A DNA stretch of 63,290 bases from contig NZ_RCWC01000035.1 of assembly GCF_018448935.1 (NCBI RefSeq), forward strand, positions 1 to 63,290, read 5' to 3'. This DNA comes from Photorhabdus noenieputensis (lineage in GTDB: Bacteria; Pseudomonadota; Gammaproteobacteria; Enterobacterales; Enterobacteriaceae). The position numbers were made by a program, and so were the translations under genes. Positions within the stretch are counted from its first letter, which is position 1, and each line of letters starts with the position of its first letter. The notes below the pieces were generated by a model. The model was not told where the DNA came from. It ran no database searches and saw only the letters and a list, made by a program, of their open reading frames with translations. This document shows, in pieces, positions 49,234 through 59,322 of the stretch.

Positions 49234-49286
49234 ATGGTGGAAAAAGGAATAAAAATCGCCACTAAGTCTCCGTTTCTGATGCACTG

Positions 49287-49334
49287 CCCCCAAGAAACTC
49301 ATATGGTTTCGTGGGGGGTGTAGCTCGTTTTTTC
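49287..49334 (+). terminator. Terminator-like hairpin after the RelB/DinJ gene
   Basis: A stem of CCCCCAAGAAAC with GTTTCGTGGGGG (one mismatch), a seven-base loop, then a T tract at 49328-49334, about 10 bases later. Confidence 0.5.
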
Positions 49335-49356
49335 TATTCTATTGCTTTAATTCAAC

Positions 49357-49635
49357 TTATTGAGTTTTAGCGTTATCCAATAGGCGCTGCCAGGTATTAA
49401 GAACAAGAATCTGATCCGGTGGTGCCAGTTCTCCCGCTTTAATCGCATTTTGGATACTTTCTTCAACACGGTCATGAAGCTGCTCAGCCGTATGCGCACC
49501 TTCCTGCTCCAATTCTGCTACCGCTAAAGTGAGATGCCCGCGGAGATAACCACCAGCAAACAATTCATCATCACTGGCGTGATCTACCATGTCATCAATT
49601 TGCGCTAAAATACGCGTTTCAAACTCAGCGAGCAT
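49357..49635 (-). CDS. yfcL: YfcL family protein
   Basis: A 92-residue acidic helical protein of unknown function, matching E. coli YfcL in length and in segments such as [22 protein letters not shown]. Two ATGs are adjacent; the second lies 7 bases after GAGG. It follows epmC on the same strand after about 20 bases and belongs to the yfcA-epmC-yfcL run. Confidence 0.9.
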   Translation of the reverse strand: MLAEFETRILAQIDDMVDHASDDELFAGGYLRGHLTLAVAELEQEGAHTAEQLHDRVEESIQNAIKAGELAPPDQILVLNTWQRLLDNAKTQ

Positions 49636-49656
49636 CATTTTTCCTCAAATTCAGTT

Positions 49657-50208
49657 TCATTCTGCGAATATATCTTCCGGGTAAGGAAAATGTTCCGCTT
49701 TTAACGGAGGCGTATTGTAGAACGATTGCAGCCCCTGAATAAAGCACTCCGCTCGCGTAGGTATTCCTTCTGCCAAATAATCCATGATCTGAGTATGAAC
49801 TTTACGCTGAAAAGTTAATCTATCAGGCTCAAAATCTCCTTCAAGGTTGTCACAACTAATATTGAACGGAAAACCTGCCGCGGTACAAAACAACCAATCA
49901 AGTGCCTGTGGTTTAATTTCTACTTTTTCAAATTCACTTTGCGTCTGTGCGTCACGCCCATCCGGGCAATACCAGTAACCAAAATCTACTAGCTTACGGC
50001 GCTCTTTGCCCGCAATGCACCAATGCGCAATTTCATGTAATGCACTGGCATAAAAACCATGAGCAAATACAATCCGGTTATAGGAGACCTCTTCATCTGC
50101 CGGCAGGTAAATAGGTTCATTATCACCTTTGACCAAACGTGTGTTGTATTCATCACCAAAACAGCGATTAAAAATATCAATAAGTTGTTGATAGTTATGT
50201 ATTATCAT
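49657..50208 (-). CDS. epmC: Elongation factor P hydroxylase EpmC
   Basis: Hydroxylates the beta-lysyl-lysine of elongation factor P, the last step of its modification by EpmB and EpmA. The 183-residue protein contains the HEIAHWCIAGKERR segment, whose histidines fit the metal site, and a C-terminal AECFIQGLQSFYN stretch, as in E. coli YfcM. It lies 22 bases from yfcA. Confidence 0.93.
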   Translation of the reverse strand: MIIHNYQQLIDIFNRCFGDEYNTRLVKGDNEPIYLPADEEVSYNRIVFAHGFYASALHEIAHWCIAGKERRKLVDFGYWYCPDGRDAQTQSEFEKVEIKPQALDWLFCTAAGFPFNISCDNLEGDFEPDRLTFQRKVHTQIMDYLAEGIPTRAECFIQGLQSFYNTPPLKAEHFPYPEDIFAE

Positions 50209-50230
50209 GAATTAAAAACAAAACCCTGAA

Positions 50231-51034
50231 TCAGAAATAAAATGCCAACCAGCTACGGATCGTATCACCGTGATTATCATTCAGTAATTTAATACTCATC
50301 AAAAAGGAGATGATTACAATCATAGGGCGAATCAGTTTCTGTCCATGAGTCAAAACTAAACTTGCCCCCAACCGCGCACCAATCACCTGTCCTGCCAACA
50401 TCACAAGGCCCAATACCCACAAAACTTGACCGCCAAGGATAAAAAGCGCCAGTGAACCTACATTAGAAGCAAAATTCAGTACCTTAGCATGAGCGGTGGA
50501 TTTCGCCAGGTTATAGCCACACAACACGACATAAGCTAACGCATAAAATGAGCCAACACCGGGGCCAAATATGCCGTCATATAAACCTAGTCCACTCCCA
50601 ACAAGCAAAGCAAAGGCCACAGGTGCCAAGCGACGATGGCGTTCTTCTCTGCCAATGGCTGGCGTCAAAAGGAAGTAAAGACCAATGATAATGACCAGAA
50701 CCGGTAATAGCTGACAGAGAAAATCGGGCTTTATAAACTGGACAATAATCGCACCAGCCATTGAGCCAAGTAATGTCATCAATATGGCAAGGCGTTGAGA
50801 TTTGAGATCAACCGCACCATAACGGACAAAATAGACGCTGGCAGAAAAGGAGCCTCCGACTGCCTGCAACTTGTTTGTCGCCAATGCCTGTACCGGGGAA
50901 ACACCAACGGATAACAGCGCTGGGATGGTTAGTAAACCGCCACCGCCAGAAATCGAGTCAATAAATCCAGCCATCATTGCAACCAGAAAGAGCAGAATGT
51001 AAACTTCCGCACCTGACGACAATAACCAGTCCAT
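50231..51034 (-). CDS. yfcA: TSUP family transporter YfcA
   Basis: A 267-residue membrane protein of the TauE/SafE (TSUP, formerly DUF81) family, linked to export of sulfur-containing organic anions. Typical motifs are AGFIDSISGGGGLLTIPALL (residues 22-41) and GLYDGIFGPGVGSFYALAYV. It has about eight transmembrane segments. In E. coli mepA lies between aroC and yfcA; here the gap is only 89 bases and mepA is missing. Confidence 0.92.
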   Translation of the reverse strand: MDWLLSSGAEVYILLFLVAMMAGFIDSISGGGGLLTIPALLSVGVSPVQALATNKLQAVGGSFSASVYFVRYGAVDLKSQRLAILMTLLGSMAGAIIVQFIKPDFLCQLLPVLVIIIGLYFLLTPAIGREERHRRLAPVAFALLVGSGLGLYDGIFGPGVGSFYALAYVVLCGYNLAKSTAHAKVLNFASNVGSLALFILGGQVLWVLGLVMLAGQVIGARLGASLVLTHGQKLIRPMIVIISFLMSIKLLNDNHGDTIRSWLAFYF

Positions 51035-51123
51035 ATTTCATCCCATTAACAGAAACCGCTTATCAATATTCAAGCTACCCATTTCAGTCTCTGGGATTTT
51101 CAAGGCTAGCTTCATTCTCAAGT

Positions 51124-52209
51124 TCACCAGCGAGGAAGGCTGGACGCAACATCAGCACACTGCGCTCTCTGACGTAATAAGTGATCCATCAGCACGATAG
51201 CTACCATTGCTTCTGCAATCGGCACAGCTCGAATACCAACACAAGGATCATGGCGACCACGAGTGATCATTTCCACTTCTTCACCCTGACGATTAATCGT
51301 TTTACCCGGCACCATGATGCTGGACGTTGGCTTCAACGCAATATGAGCAATAATTGGCTGACTACTGCTAATACCACCCAGAATCCCTCCCGCATGATTA
51401 CTGGTGAATCCCCGATCAGTTATTTCATCTCTGTTTTCGCTGCCACGTAAATTAATAACATCGAAGCCATCACCAATTTCGACACCTTTTACTGCGTTAA
51501 TACTCATCAGCGCATGAGCAATATCGGCATCAAGACGATCGAAAACCGGTTCTCCCAAACCAGTCGGAACATTTTCCGCGACCACTGTCACTTTCGCGCC
51601 AATAGAATCACCCGCTTTTTTCAGTTCACGCATCAAGGCATCAAGTTGTTCAAGTTTAGTCTCATCAGGACTGAAAAATGGGTTTTGCTCCACCTGTTCC
51701 CAATCTTTCAATTGGCAATGGATATTGCCCATTTGGGTCAAACAGGCACGGACACGAATCCCATATTTATCCAGCAAATATTTTTTCGCTATTGCACCCG
51801 CGGCAACACGCATTGCCGTTTCACGCGCAGAAGAGCGGCCCCCACCACGATAGTCGCGGATACCGTATTTCTGTTCATAAGTGTAATCAGCATGGCCTGG
51901 ACGAAACACATCTTTAATAGCGCTGTAATCCTGAGAACGCTGGTCAGTATTTTCAATAAGTAAACCGATACTGGTCCCGGTTGTTACCCCTTCAAATACC
52001 CCCGAAAGAATGCGAACCTGATCCGGCTCACGGCGCTGCGTTGTATAACGGGAAGTTCCCGGACGACGCCTGTCTAAATCAACTTGCAAATCGGCTTCTG
52101 TGATTGCAATGCCCGGTGGCACACCATCGACAATACATCCCAACGCCAAACCGTGAGATTCGCCAAAAGTGGTGACCCGGAAAAATTGCCCGATACTATT
52201 TCCCGCCAT
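51124..52209 (-). CDS. aroC: Chorismate synthase AroC
   Basis: Last enzyme of the shikimate pathway, converting EPSP to chorismate with reduced FMN. The 361-residue protein has the family motifs [58 protein letters not shown] and [17 protein letters not shown]. It follows prmB on the same strand, as in E. coli. Confidence 0.97.
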   Translation of the reverse strand: MAGNSIGQFFRVTTFGESHGLALGCIVDGVPPGIAITEADLQVDLDRRRPGTSRYTTQRREPDQVRILSGVFEGVTTGTSIGLLIENTDQRSQDYSAIKDVFRPGHADYTYEQKYGIRDYRGGGRSSARETAMRVAAGAIAKKYLLDKYGIRVRACLTQMGNIHCQLKDWEQVEQNPFFSPDETKLEQLDALMRELKKAGDSIGAKVTVVAENVPTGLGEPVFDRLDADIAHALMSINAVKGVEIGDGFDVINLRGSENRDEITDRGFTSNHAGGILGGISSSQPIIAHIALKPTSSIMVPGKTINRQGEEVEMITRGRHDPCVGIRAVPIAEAMVAIVLMDHLLRQRAQCADVASSLPRW

Positions 52210-52283
52210 CCCAATTCCTTCCTGTTAATCGTGCTTTTATTTGACTCTGCCCGTTTTGCATTATTACCGCAGCTATAGCCTAT

Positions 52284-53216
52284 TCAATCTTTGAATAAGC
52301 GAAAATGCTCGTGATGTTCAACCAACTGTTGACGTGTCAACATAAATACGCCATCACCACCATATTCAAATTCCAACCAGGTAAATGGCACATCAGGATA
52401 TTGTTCAATCAAATGCACCATGCTATTACCAACCTCACAGATCAATACACCTCGTTCGGTGAGAAAATCTGGAGCAGTCGCCAGAATACGACGTGCCAGT
52501 TTCAAACCATCTGAACCCGCCGCCAAACCCAACTCCGGCTCACGGCGAAACTCTGCCGGCAAGTCGCTCATATCCTCGGCATCGACATAAGGCGGATTTG
52601 TGACAATAAGATCGTATTTAACCGGCGGCATATCGCGGAATAGATCAGAACGAATCGGAATAACCCGGTGGTCAAGGCTATGATTCTGAATATTCTGTTC
52701 AGTCACGGCCAGCACATCCGCGGAGATATCCACGGCATCTATTTCTGCCTCCGGGAAAGCATATGCACAGGCAATGGCAATACAACCACTACCTGTGCAA
52801 AGATCGAGGATATTAGCGGGTTGATCAGGGATCAATCCTGCAAATTCATTATTAATTAATTCACCAATCGGTGAACGCGGAACCAAAACCCGTTCATCAA
52901 CATAAAATTCATGACCACAAAACCAGGCTCTGTTAGTCAAATAAGCAACTGGAATGCGCTCATTAATACGGCGCAGTACCCGCTCGACAATACGATGACG
53001 TTCAGTTGATGTCAGTCGCGTGGTTAGCATCTCTTGTGGGATATCCAACGGCAAAAACAGTGATGGAAGAACCAGTTGCAGTGCCTCATCCCAAGGATTG
53101 TCTGTACCGTGCCCGTAATAAATATTCGCCGCATTAAACCGGCTAACAGACCAGCGCAACATATCCTGAATGGTATATAACTCAGCCACTGCCTCATCGA
53201 TAAAAATCTTGTCCAA
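52284..53216 (-). CDS. prmB: Ribosomal protein uL3 N5-glutamine methyltransferase PrmB
   Basis: Methylates a glutamine of ribosomal protein L3 using SAM. The 310-residue protein has a SAM-binding domain with [20 protein letters not shown] and the NPPYV motif that positions the target amide. It is upstream of aroC in the same direction. The E. coli divergent neighbour smrB is absent; the hut cluster begins instead, so this is a synteny boundary. Confidence 0.95.
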   Translation of the reverse strand: MDKIFIDEAVAELYTIQDMLRWSVSRFNAANIYYGHGTDNPWDEALQLVLPSLFLPLDIPQEMLTTRLTSTERHRIVERVLRRINERIPVAYLTNRAWFCGHEFYVDERVLVPRSPIGELINNEFAGLIPDQPANILDLCTGSGCIAIACAYAFPEAEIDAVDISADVLAVTEQNIQNHSLDHRVIPIRSDLFRDMPPVKYDLIVTNPPYVDAEDMSDLPAEFRREPELGLAAGSDGLKLARRILATAPDFLTERGVLICEVGNSMVHLIEQYPDVPFTWLEFEYGGDGVFMLTRQQLVEHHEHFRLFKD

Positions 53217-53404
53217 AAGCGCCTCCAGCCCTGCAAATTCATTAGCCTGCTAGTTTGCCACGATCATTGAAACAAATCAGCTTTATATCAGGTTAATGAC
53301 ATAGAATTTTAGGTGCTAATGTTCAGCGAACAATGAATTAAGGAATGACAACTAAAAAGGCAACCCAGATATTTTATTGTAAATTCTTAATTAATTTCCA
53401 GCCC

Positions 53405-53434
53405 AAACCGTCTTATTCAACAACAAGACGGTTT
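53405..53434 (-). terminator. Hairpin after the hut-linked permease
   Basis: A ten-pair perfect stem (AAACCGTCTT with AAGACGGTTT) and ten-base loop, 13 bases past the permease stop on the minus strand. There is no T run after it, so it may need Rho or serve as a 3' stabiliser. Confidence 0.45.
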
Positions 53435-53447
53435 AGTTTCTACATAT

Positions 53448-54842
53448 TTAACACTGTGTTTCTTTGACTGATTGAGCGCTCACAATAATGACATTTTTTC
53501 GTATCCATAAATAATAGGCGGCTGTTAACAGCACGAGCCATACTCCTCCCACATAGAAGGCAATTCGTGTCGCCGGAAAATAGCTGAGAATAGCAATAAT
53601 GAATATCATAAACACGATGGTCAGAATCGGCGCAACAGGCCACATCGGTACCGGGAATTGTAATTTCTGCACTTCTCCCGGCGACATTTTTCTGCGCATA
53701 GCAAATTGAGACAGCAAAATCATTAACCAGACCCACACGGTGGCAAAAGTCGCAATCGAAGCAACAATGACGAATACCTGTTTAGGGAGCAAGTAATTGA
53801 GAACCACAGCACACAATAATGCCAGCGTCATAACCATGATCGTCACCCAAGGCACCCCGTTACGGCTTAAATGCATAAATTTTTTATGGGCTAATCCTTT
53901 CTCAGCCATACCGTACATCATACGACCAGCACCAAAGATATCACTGTTAATGGCCGAAATTGCCGCCGTAATGACGATAATATTCAGAATATTCGCCGCC
54001 GAACCAATGCCTAACCCCTGAAATATTGCGACAAATGGACTACCTTCTTGGCCAATGCTATTCCAAGGGTAAATTGCCATTAATACAAAAATAGTGAGTA
54101 CATAAAACAGAAGAATACGAAACGGGATAGAGTTAATCGCTTGCGGGATCATTTTCGCCGGATTTTTAGCTTCACTGGATGTAATGCCGATGATTTCAAT
54201 ACCACCGAAAGCAAACATGACAACAGCCAGAGACTCAATAATGCCACCCAACCCATTAGGCATAAACCCACCGTGTTGCCACAGATTTTGAATTCCCGTT
54301 GCCTGAAAATGGCCGCTAAAACCAAACAAGATAATACCTGTTCCGGCAATAATCATGGCGCTGATTGCAGCAACTTTCAGAATCGATAACCAAAATTCCA
54401 TTTCGCCAAACACTTTAACTTTACAAAGATTGAGTGCGCCAATAATGAAAATAATACTCAGTACCCATATCCAGCGCGGCACTTCCGGGTACCATAGCCC
54501 CATATAAATGCCAAAAGCGGTCACATCCGCCAGACAAACGATGATCATTTCGAAAGTATAAGTCCAGCCGGTAATAAATCCGGGTAACGGGCCTAAATAT
54601 TGATGAGCGTAACTGGCGAAAGAACCGGCATCCGGCCTGTGAACCGCCATTTCTCCTAAAGCACGCATAACCATAAAGACAGCGGCACCACCCACTAAAT
54701 AAGCTAACAATACCGCCGGACCTGCCATGCTTATTGCTTCAGCAGAACCATAAAAAAGACCTGTACCAATCGCAGAACCCAACGCCATAAACCGGATATG
54801 GCGTGCATTGAGTCCTCGTTCTAGTTGTAATGAGGCTTGCAT
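53448..54842 (-). CDS. Amino acid permease, probably for histidine (ProY-like)
   Basis: A 464-residue APC-family permease with about 12 membrane segments. The start [30 protein letters not shown] and AYANQYLG-like [17 protein letters not shown] are typical of the ProY/AroP/PheP group. It lies 88 bases after hutH on the same strand. Since ProY-like proteins carry histidine in several bacteria and the gene is in the hut unit, histidine is the likely substrate; the family match alone does not decide it. Confidence 0.85.
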   Translation of the reverse strand: MQASLQLERGLNARHIRFMALGSAIGTGLFYGSAEAISMAGPAVLLAYLVGGAAVFMVMRALGEMAVHRPDAGSFASYAHQYLGPLPGFITGWTYTFEMIIVCLADVTAFGIYMGLWYPEVPRWIWVLSIIFIIGALNLCKVKVFGEMEFWLSILKVAAISAMIIAGTGIILFGFSGHFQATGIQNLWQHGGFMPNGLGGIIESLAVVMFAFGGIEIIGITSSEAKNPAKMIPQAINSIPFRILLFYVLTIFVLMAIYPWNSIGQEGSPFVAIFQGLGIGSAANILNIIVITAAISAINSDIFGAGRMMYGMAEKGLAHKKFMHLSRNGVPWVTIMVMTLALLCAVVLNYLLPKQVFVIVASIATFATVWVWLMILLSQFAMRRKMSPGEVQKLQFPVPMWPVAPILTIVFMIFIIAILSYFPATRIAFYVGGVWLVLLTAAYYLWIRKNVIIVSAQSVKETQC

Positions 54843-54929
54843 GATTTACCCTCTTATCTTTTATTATTGGGTTTTATGAGAAAGATAAATGTGATAATCA
54901 GGCCGGTCAGACGCCGGCCATTGGTTTAT

Positions 54930-56474
54930 TTAACGGTTATTTTTACTCTGTAATATCTGTCCAGAAGGAAGTAATAAGGAGAGATGTTGCTCGGCTAATA
55001 ATTTTACAGCAGCATCAATATCAGGCGCAAAGAAACGATCCTGATCGTAATAATCTACTTTCGCTCGCAAGATACCACGTGCTTCTTCCAAAATCGGGCT
55101 GCTTCTCAGGCCATTGCGGAAATCGATTCCCTGGCAGGCAGATAGCCATTCAACTGCCAGAATACCTCGGGTATTTTCTGCCATCTCCCATAAACGACGC
55201 CCTGCGGCAGGTGCCATTGATACATGATCTTCCTGATTGGCCGAAGTTGGTAAACTGTCAACACTCGCCGGGTGTGCCAACGCTTTATTTTCACTGGCAA
55301 GCGCCGCTGCCGTTACCTGTGCAATCATAAAACCTGAATTCACACCACCATTCTCAACCAGAAAAGGCGGAAGCTGTGACATGTGTGAATCCATCAACAA
55401 CGCAATACGTCGTTCTGACAATGCACCTATTTCTGCCAATACCAGCGCTAAATTATCAGACGCCATTGCAACAGGTTCAGCATGGAAGTTACCACCAGAA
55501 ATCACCTCCTCCTGCTCAGCAAACACCAATGGGTTATCAGATACGGCGTTAGCTTCAGTCAGAATAACATCAGCAGCATGCCGCAATTGAGTCAGACAAG
55601 CGCCCATGACTTGTGGCTGACAACGTAATGAATAAGGGTCCTGTACCTTCGGGCAATTGATATGAGAATCTGATAGTTCGCTGCTCTCTTCTAGTACATA
55701 ACGATACAATGCGGCAACATCGATCTGCCCCTGTTGCCCCCGTACTGCATGTACACGGGCATCAAATGGTTTACGTGAACCCAATGCCGCCTCTACGGAT
55801 AAAGAACCACAAACTATCGCTGCCGCCAGCAGATCTTCTGCTTCAAATAACCCACGTAACGCAAAAGCAGTAGATACTTGGGTTCCATTCAGTAACGCCA
55901 AACCTTCTTTAGCCGCTAATGTAATGGGTTGTAAATTGGCCTTTGCCAGCGCTTCTTTGGCTGGCAGCCATTCGCCCTGATAACGCGCTTGCCCTTCCCC
56001 TAGTAATAACAGGCTCATATGTGCCAACGGTGCTAAATCACCAGAAGCCCCCACCGATCCTTTACAAGGAATATGAGGATAAATTTCCGCATTGACTAAT
56101 GCGATTAATGCCTGAATAACTGTAAGACGAATACCGGAGTAACCACGGGAGAGGCTGTTAATTTTCAATACCATGATCAACCGGGTCATATTATCGTCCA
56201 ACGCTTCACCGACTCCGGCAGCATGAGAGACAACCAGCGAACGCTGTAGTTTTTCTAAATCATCTTTTTCAATCCGTGTACTGGCTAATAGTCCGAACCC
56301 AGTATTAATGCCATAGGCAGTGCGATTTTCAGCAAGAATCGCATTAACACACTCCACGCTGTGTTCAATAGCAGGAAAAATCCGACTATCCAGCGCGATT
56401 TTCACCGGTTGTAGATAAACCTGACGTAGTTCATCAAGGGTTAATTTACCTGGATAAATAGTTAGCTGCTTCAT
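54930..56474 (-). CDS. hutH: Histidine ammonia-lyase HutH
   Basis: Removes ammonia from histidine to give urocanate, the first step of histidine degradation. The 514-residue protein has the [21 protein letters not shown] motif, whose Ala-Ser-Gly cyclises to the MIO electrophile. A ribosome binding site AAGGAAC precedes the ATG, 8 bases after hutU ends. Co-transcribed with hutU and the permease. Confidence 0.97.
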   Translation of the reverse strand: MKQLTIYPGKLTLDELRQVYLQPVKIALDSRIFPAIEHSVECVNAILAENRTAYGINTGFGLLASTRIEKDDLEKLQRSLVVSHAAGVGEALDDNMTRLIMVLKINSLSRGYSGIRLTVIQALIALVNAEIYPHIPCKGSVGASGDLAPLAHMSLLLLGEGQARYQGEWLPAKEALAKANLQPITLAAKEGLALLNGTQVSTAFALRGLFEAEDLLAAAIVCGSLSVEAALGSRKPFDARVHAVRGQQGQIDVAALYRYVLEESSELSDSHINCPKVQDPYSLRCQPQVMGACLTQLRHAADVILTEANAVSDNPLVFAEQEEVISGGNFHAEPVAMASDNLALVLAEIGALSERRIALLMDSHMSQLPPFLVENGGVNSGFMIAQVTAAALASENKALAHPASVDSLPTSANQEDHVSMAPAAGRRLWEMAENTRGILAVEWLSACQGIDFRNGLRSSPILEEARGILRAKVDYYDQDRFFAPDIDAAVKLLAEQHLSLLLPSGQILQSKNNR

Positions 56475-56482
56475 AATGTTCC

Positions 56483-58162
56483 TTATTTTGTATTAAGCAT
56501 CGGCAAGTCTAATCCTTGCTCTTTAGCACAATGGATAGCGATTTCATAACCTGCATCAGCATGACGCATAACCCCAGTGGCGGGATCGTTATGCAGCACC
56601 CGAGCTATACGTTCTGCGGCTTCATCCGTTCCATCACAAACAATCACCATACCGGAATGTTGTGAGAAACCCATGCCAACACCACCGCCATGATGCAGAG
56701 AAACCCAAGTAGCGCCGCTGGCCGTGTTAAGTAAGGCATTTAACAACGGCCAGTCCGAAACGGCGTCAGAGCCATCACACATAGATTCGGTTTCGCGGTT
56801 CGGACTGGCTACAGAGCCGGAATCCAAATGGTCACGGCCAATAACAATCGGTGCCGAAAGTTCACCACTGCGTACCATTTCGTTAAAAGCTAACCCTAGC
56901 TTGGCTCGTTGTCCTAAACCAACCCAACAGATACGGGCAGGTAAACCCTGAAAGCTAATGCGTTCCCTCGCCATATCCAGCCAATGATGCAAATGTTGAT
57001 CATCAGGGAGTAATTCTTTAACTTTGGCGTCAGTTTTATAGATATCCTGTGGATCGCCGGAAAGCGCTACCCAGCGGAAAGGCCCGATACCACGGCAAAA
57101 TAACGGGCGAATATAGGCAGGAACAAAACCAGGAAAATCGAAAGCATTTTCTACGCCGACTTCATATGCCATTTGGCGAATGTTGTTGCCGTAATCAAAA
57201 ACAGGAATGCCCTGCTGTTGGAAAATCAACATCGCCTTAACATGTTCCACCATTGAAGATTTTGCTGCTTTGATGACCTCTTCCGGTGCTGAAATAGCAC
57301 GTTGGCGGTACTCTTCCCAACTCCAGTTTTTTGGCAAATAGCCGTTGAGAGGATCGTGTGCACTTGTCTGGTCAGTGACCAAATCCGGGCGTACACCACG
57401 ACGAACTAATTCCGGCAAGACTTCCGCCGCATTACCACACAGAGCGATAGAGATAGCTTTACCTTCCTGAGTGTATTTTTCGATCCGGGTCAGGGCGTCA
57501 TCTAGATCTTTCGCTTGTTCATCGACATAACCAGTACGCAGGCGGAAATCAATTCTGCTTTGCTGACATTCAATATTTAGCGAACACGCTCCAGCCAATG
57601 TTGCAGCCAGCGGTTGTGCTCCCCCCATACCACCCAAACCAGCAGTTAACACCCAACGGCCCTGTAAATTACCGTCATAATGCTGACGACCCGCTTCCAC
57701 AAACGTTTCATAGGTGCCTTGAACAATTCCCTGACTGCCAATGTAAATCCAGCTACCCGCTGTCATTTGGCCGTACATAGCCAGCCCTTTAGCGTCTAAC
57801 TCGTTAAAATGCTCCCAAGTTGCCCAGTGTGGCACTAAATTCGAATTCGCAATGAGTACCCGCGGAGCATTGCTATGGGTTTTAAATACCCCAACTGGCT
57901 TACCCGATTGGATTAACAACGTTTCATCGTCTTCCAACTTTTTCAGTGTTTCAATAATCTTGTCATAACATTCCCAATCTCTAGCAGCCCGACCAATACC
58001 GCCATATACCACCAATTCATCAGGGTTTTCAGCAACTTCTGGATCAAGATTATTCATTAACATGCGCAGAGGAGCTTCGGTTAGCCAACTTTTGGCTGAT
58101 AACTGTGTTCCTCTGGAGGCCCGGATACCGACATTACGGAATTTACTATTTTGGGCGGTCAC
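56483..58162 (-). CDS. hutU: Urocanate hydratase HutU
   Basis: Converts urocanate to imidazolonepropionate, using NAD+ as an electrophile. The 559-residue protein has [20 protein letters not shown] near the start, the [16 protein letters not shown] nucleotide loop and the YGNNIRQ motif. The GTG at 58162 is chosen because AAGGAG lies 8 bases upstream and the conserved sequence begins there; an ATG at 58198 would add 12 residues. hutI, hutG and hutC are not in the window. Confidence 0.95.
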   Translation of the reverse strand: MTAQNSKFRNVGIRASRGTQLSAKSWLTEAPLRMLMNNLDPEVAENPDELVVYGGIGRAARDWECYDKIIETLKKLEDDETLLIQSGKPVGVFKTHSNAPRVLIANSNLVPHWATWEHFNELDAKGLAMYGQMTAGSWIYIGSQGIVQGTYETFVEAGRQHYDGNLQGRWVLTAGLGGMGGAQPLAATLAGACSLNIECQQSRIDFRLRTGYVDEQAKDLDDALTRIEKYTQEGKAISIALCGNAAEVLPELVRRGVRPDLVTDQTSAHDPLNGYLPKNWSWEEYRQRAISAPEEVIKAAKSSMVEHVKAMLIFQQQGIPVFDYGNNIRQMAYEVGVENAFDFPGFVPAYIRPLFCRGIGPFRWVALSGDPQDIYKTDAKVKELLPDDQHLHHWLDMARERISFQGLPARICWVGLGQRAKLGLAFNEMVRSGELSAPIVIGRDHLDSGSVASPNRETESMCDGSDAVSDWPLLNALLNTASGATWVSLHHGGGVGMGFSQHSGMVIVCDGTDEAAERIARVLHNDPATGVMRHADAGYEIAIHCAKEQGLDLPMLNTK

Positions 58163-58206
58163 GGTCTGGCTCCTTTTGGTCTTTAGATATTTATTCAATG
58201 TATAGT

Positions 58207-58216
58207 TGTATATACA
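58207..58216 (-). promoter_or_regulatory. HutC-type operator upstream of hutU
   Basis: TGTATATACA is a perfect palindrome 45 bases upstream of the hutU start. It fits the TGTA-N2-TACA core of HutC sites in enterobacteria and pseudomonads. HutC is released by urocanate, so induction by histidine is expected. Confidence 0.55.
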
Positions 58217-58491
58217 TGTATATTCAATAGACCAAACTATTAGCTAAAATGACAAATTGATGAGCTTATTATTTTTATTTTCTTATGAATCAATTTGTTA
58301 ATATTATTTCTTCCCAATTATCAAGTAATAATATTTTTCTTATTTTTGTGTTTATAATCACAAATTATTTACATTAATTTTACAAAAATATAATTTAAGG
58401 GAGAAAAGGTTTTTCGTAGCACGACAGTCGTAGCCCATATTGTGTCATGATGATCTTCTATTCTTTTCCCCAACATAAAGGGAGGCACCAA

Positions 58492-58626
58492 ATGTAATCA
58501 CCTGCGAACATCTGGAAACAAGAACTTCTCGCATTACATACCCGTTTGTCTCCCTTATTTCACACAGCAACATTGCCTTGCCATCTCCGGGGCTTATTCA
58601 GCCATGTTGAACGAAAGAATGGCTAG
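58492..58626 (+). pseudogene. Relic of an IS701-like transposase N-terminus
   Basis: The frame reads ATG-TAA, then 42 codons to a TAG, including IWKQELLALHTRLSPLF and LRGLFSHVERKNG. This matches the N-terminal pattern of IS701-family transposases (W..EL..L..RL..., GL.S..ERKNGW). A stop at codon 2 and another at the conserved W position (GGC-TAG) show that it is dead. No inverted repeats were found by eye. Confidence 0.5.
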
Positions 58627-59253
58627 TTGAATGGATTGAAGATATCTGTTAGTTCGTCGTAGCTGGGATAAGAAGCAAGAGTAAGCGGCCCTCAATAGGC
58701 TGGGAAATTGGGTGTGATTTTGAGGAGATGAAAAGAGAATGTGGACAGGATCATTGTCTGTATCTTATTCAATTTGGCTACTGAGAAAAGTTTTTAGGCG
58801 TTCTCTCTCAAAGTACATAGTATCCACTCCCAAAAAGAGAGTATAAGATCATAGCTATTTTTCCGAATTAACTGATTTATTATTTATTCGTAATTAAAAA
58901 ATATTCGCGGTCTTGCTCTGATTAAAAAGCTTGTTATACAATACAGACCTCAATTTCAATGACAATCATTATTACGCCGAAAAAAACCATGATTATAATA
59001 TGATAAATAAAGATAATAATAATTTCCGAAAGTAAATTTAATAAAAACAAGGTTGGTGACAAATATGTGAGCTTGAGTATATAGGAAATTAATAGAAAGT
59101 GAATCATTAGCAAATAAATATAATATTAACTATTTTTTTCATGAGGAAGAGTGTTGAAAGATTGCGAGATTATCTGTAGTGACGCTATGATAGACTATGC
59201 CAATGCCTATTAAATTAATGCTGTAACATAAATAATTTAACGTCAGGAAAGTA

Positions 59254-59316
59254 ATGAAATCTACTCATTCGCACGATAACCTACAAATAATTTGCAGACG
59301 GAATACATTCGTATAA
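59254..59316 (+). CDS. Short leader-like ORF in frame with the NRPS gene
   Basis: Twenty codons from ATG to TAA, with AGGAAA 7 bases upstream. It ends 6 bases before the NRPS ATG and is in the same frame. The NRPS start itself lacks a Shine-Dalgarno sequence. It may be a leader that couples translation, or the original N-terminus cut off by a nonsense change. There is no similarity to known peptides. Confidence 0.35.
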   Translation: MKSTHSHDNLQIICRRNTFV

Positions 59317-59322
59317 TTTATT

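Larger units (their letters stand above)
58163..59322. other. 1.1-kb AT-rich interval between hutU and the NRPS gene
   Basis: The interval contains the hutU promoter and operator, a transposase relic at 58492-58626, and a short ORF at 59254-59316 just before the NRPS. The remainder (about 58630-59250) shows nothing I can support. Confidence 0.4.

Noticed and set aside
49234-49320. Short ORF after the RelB-like gene as a toxin
   Set aside because: It is about 28 codons, too short for a RelE/YafQ-type toxin, and runs into a hairpin.
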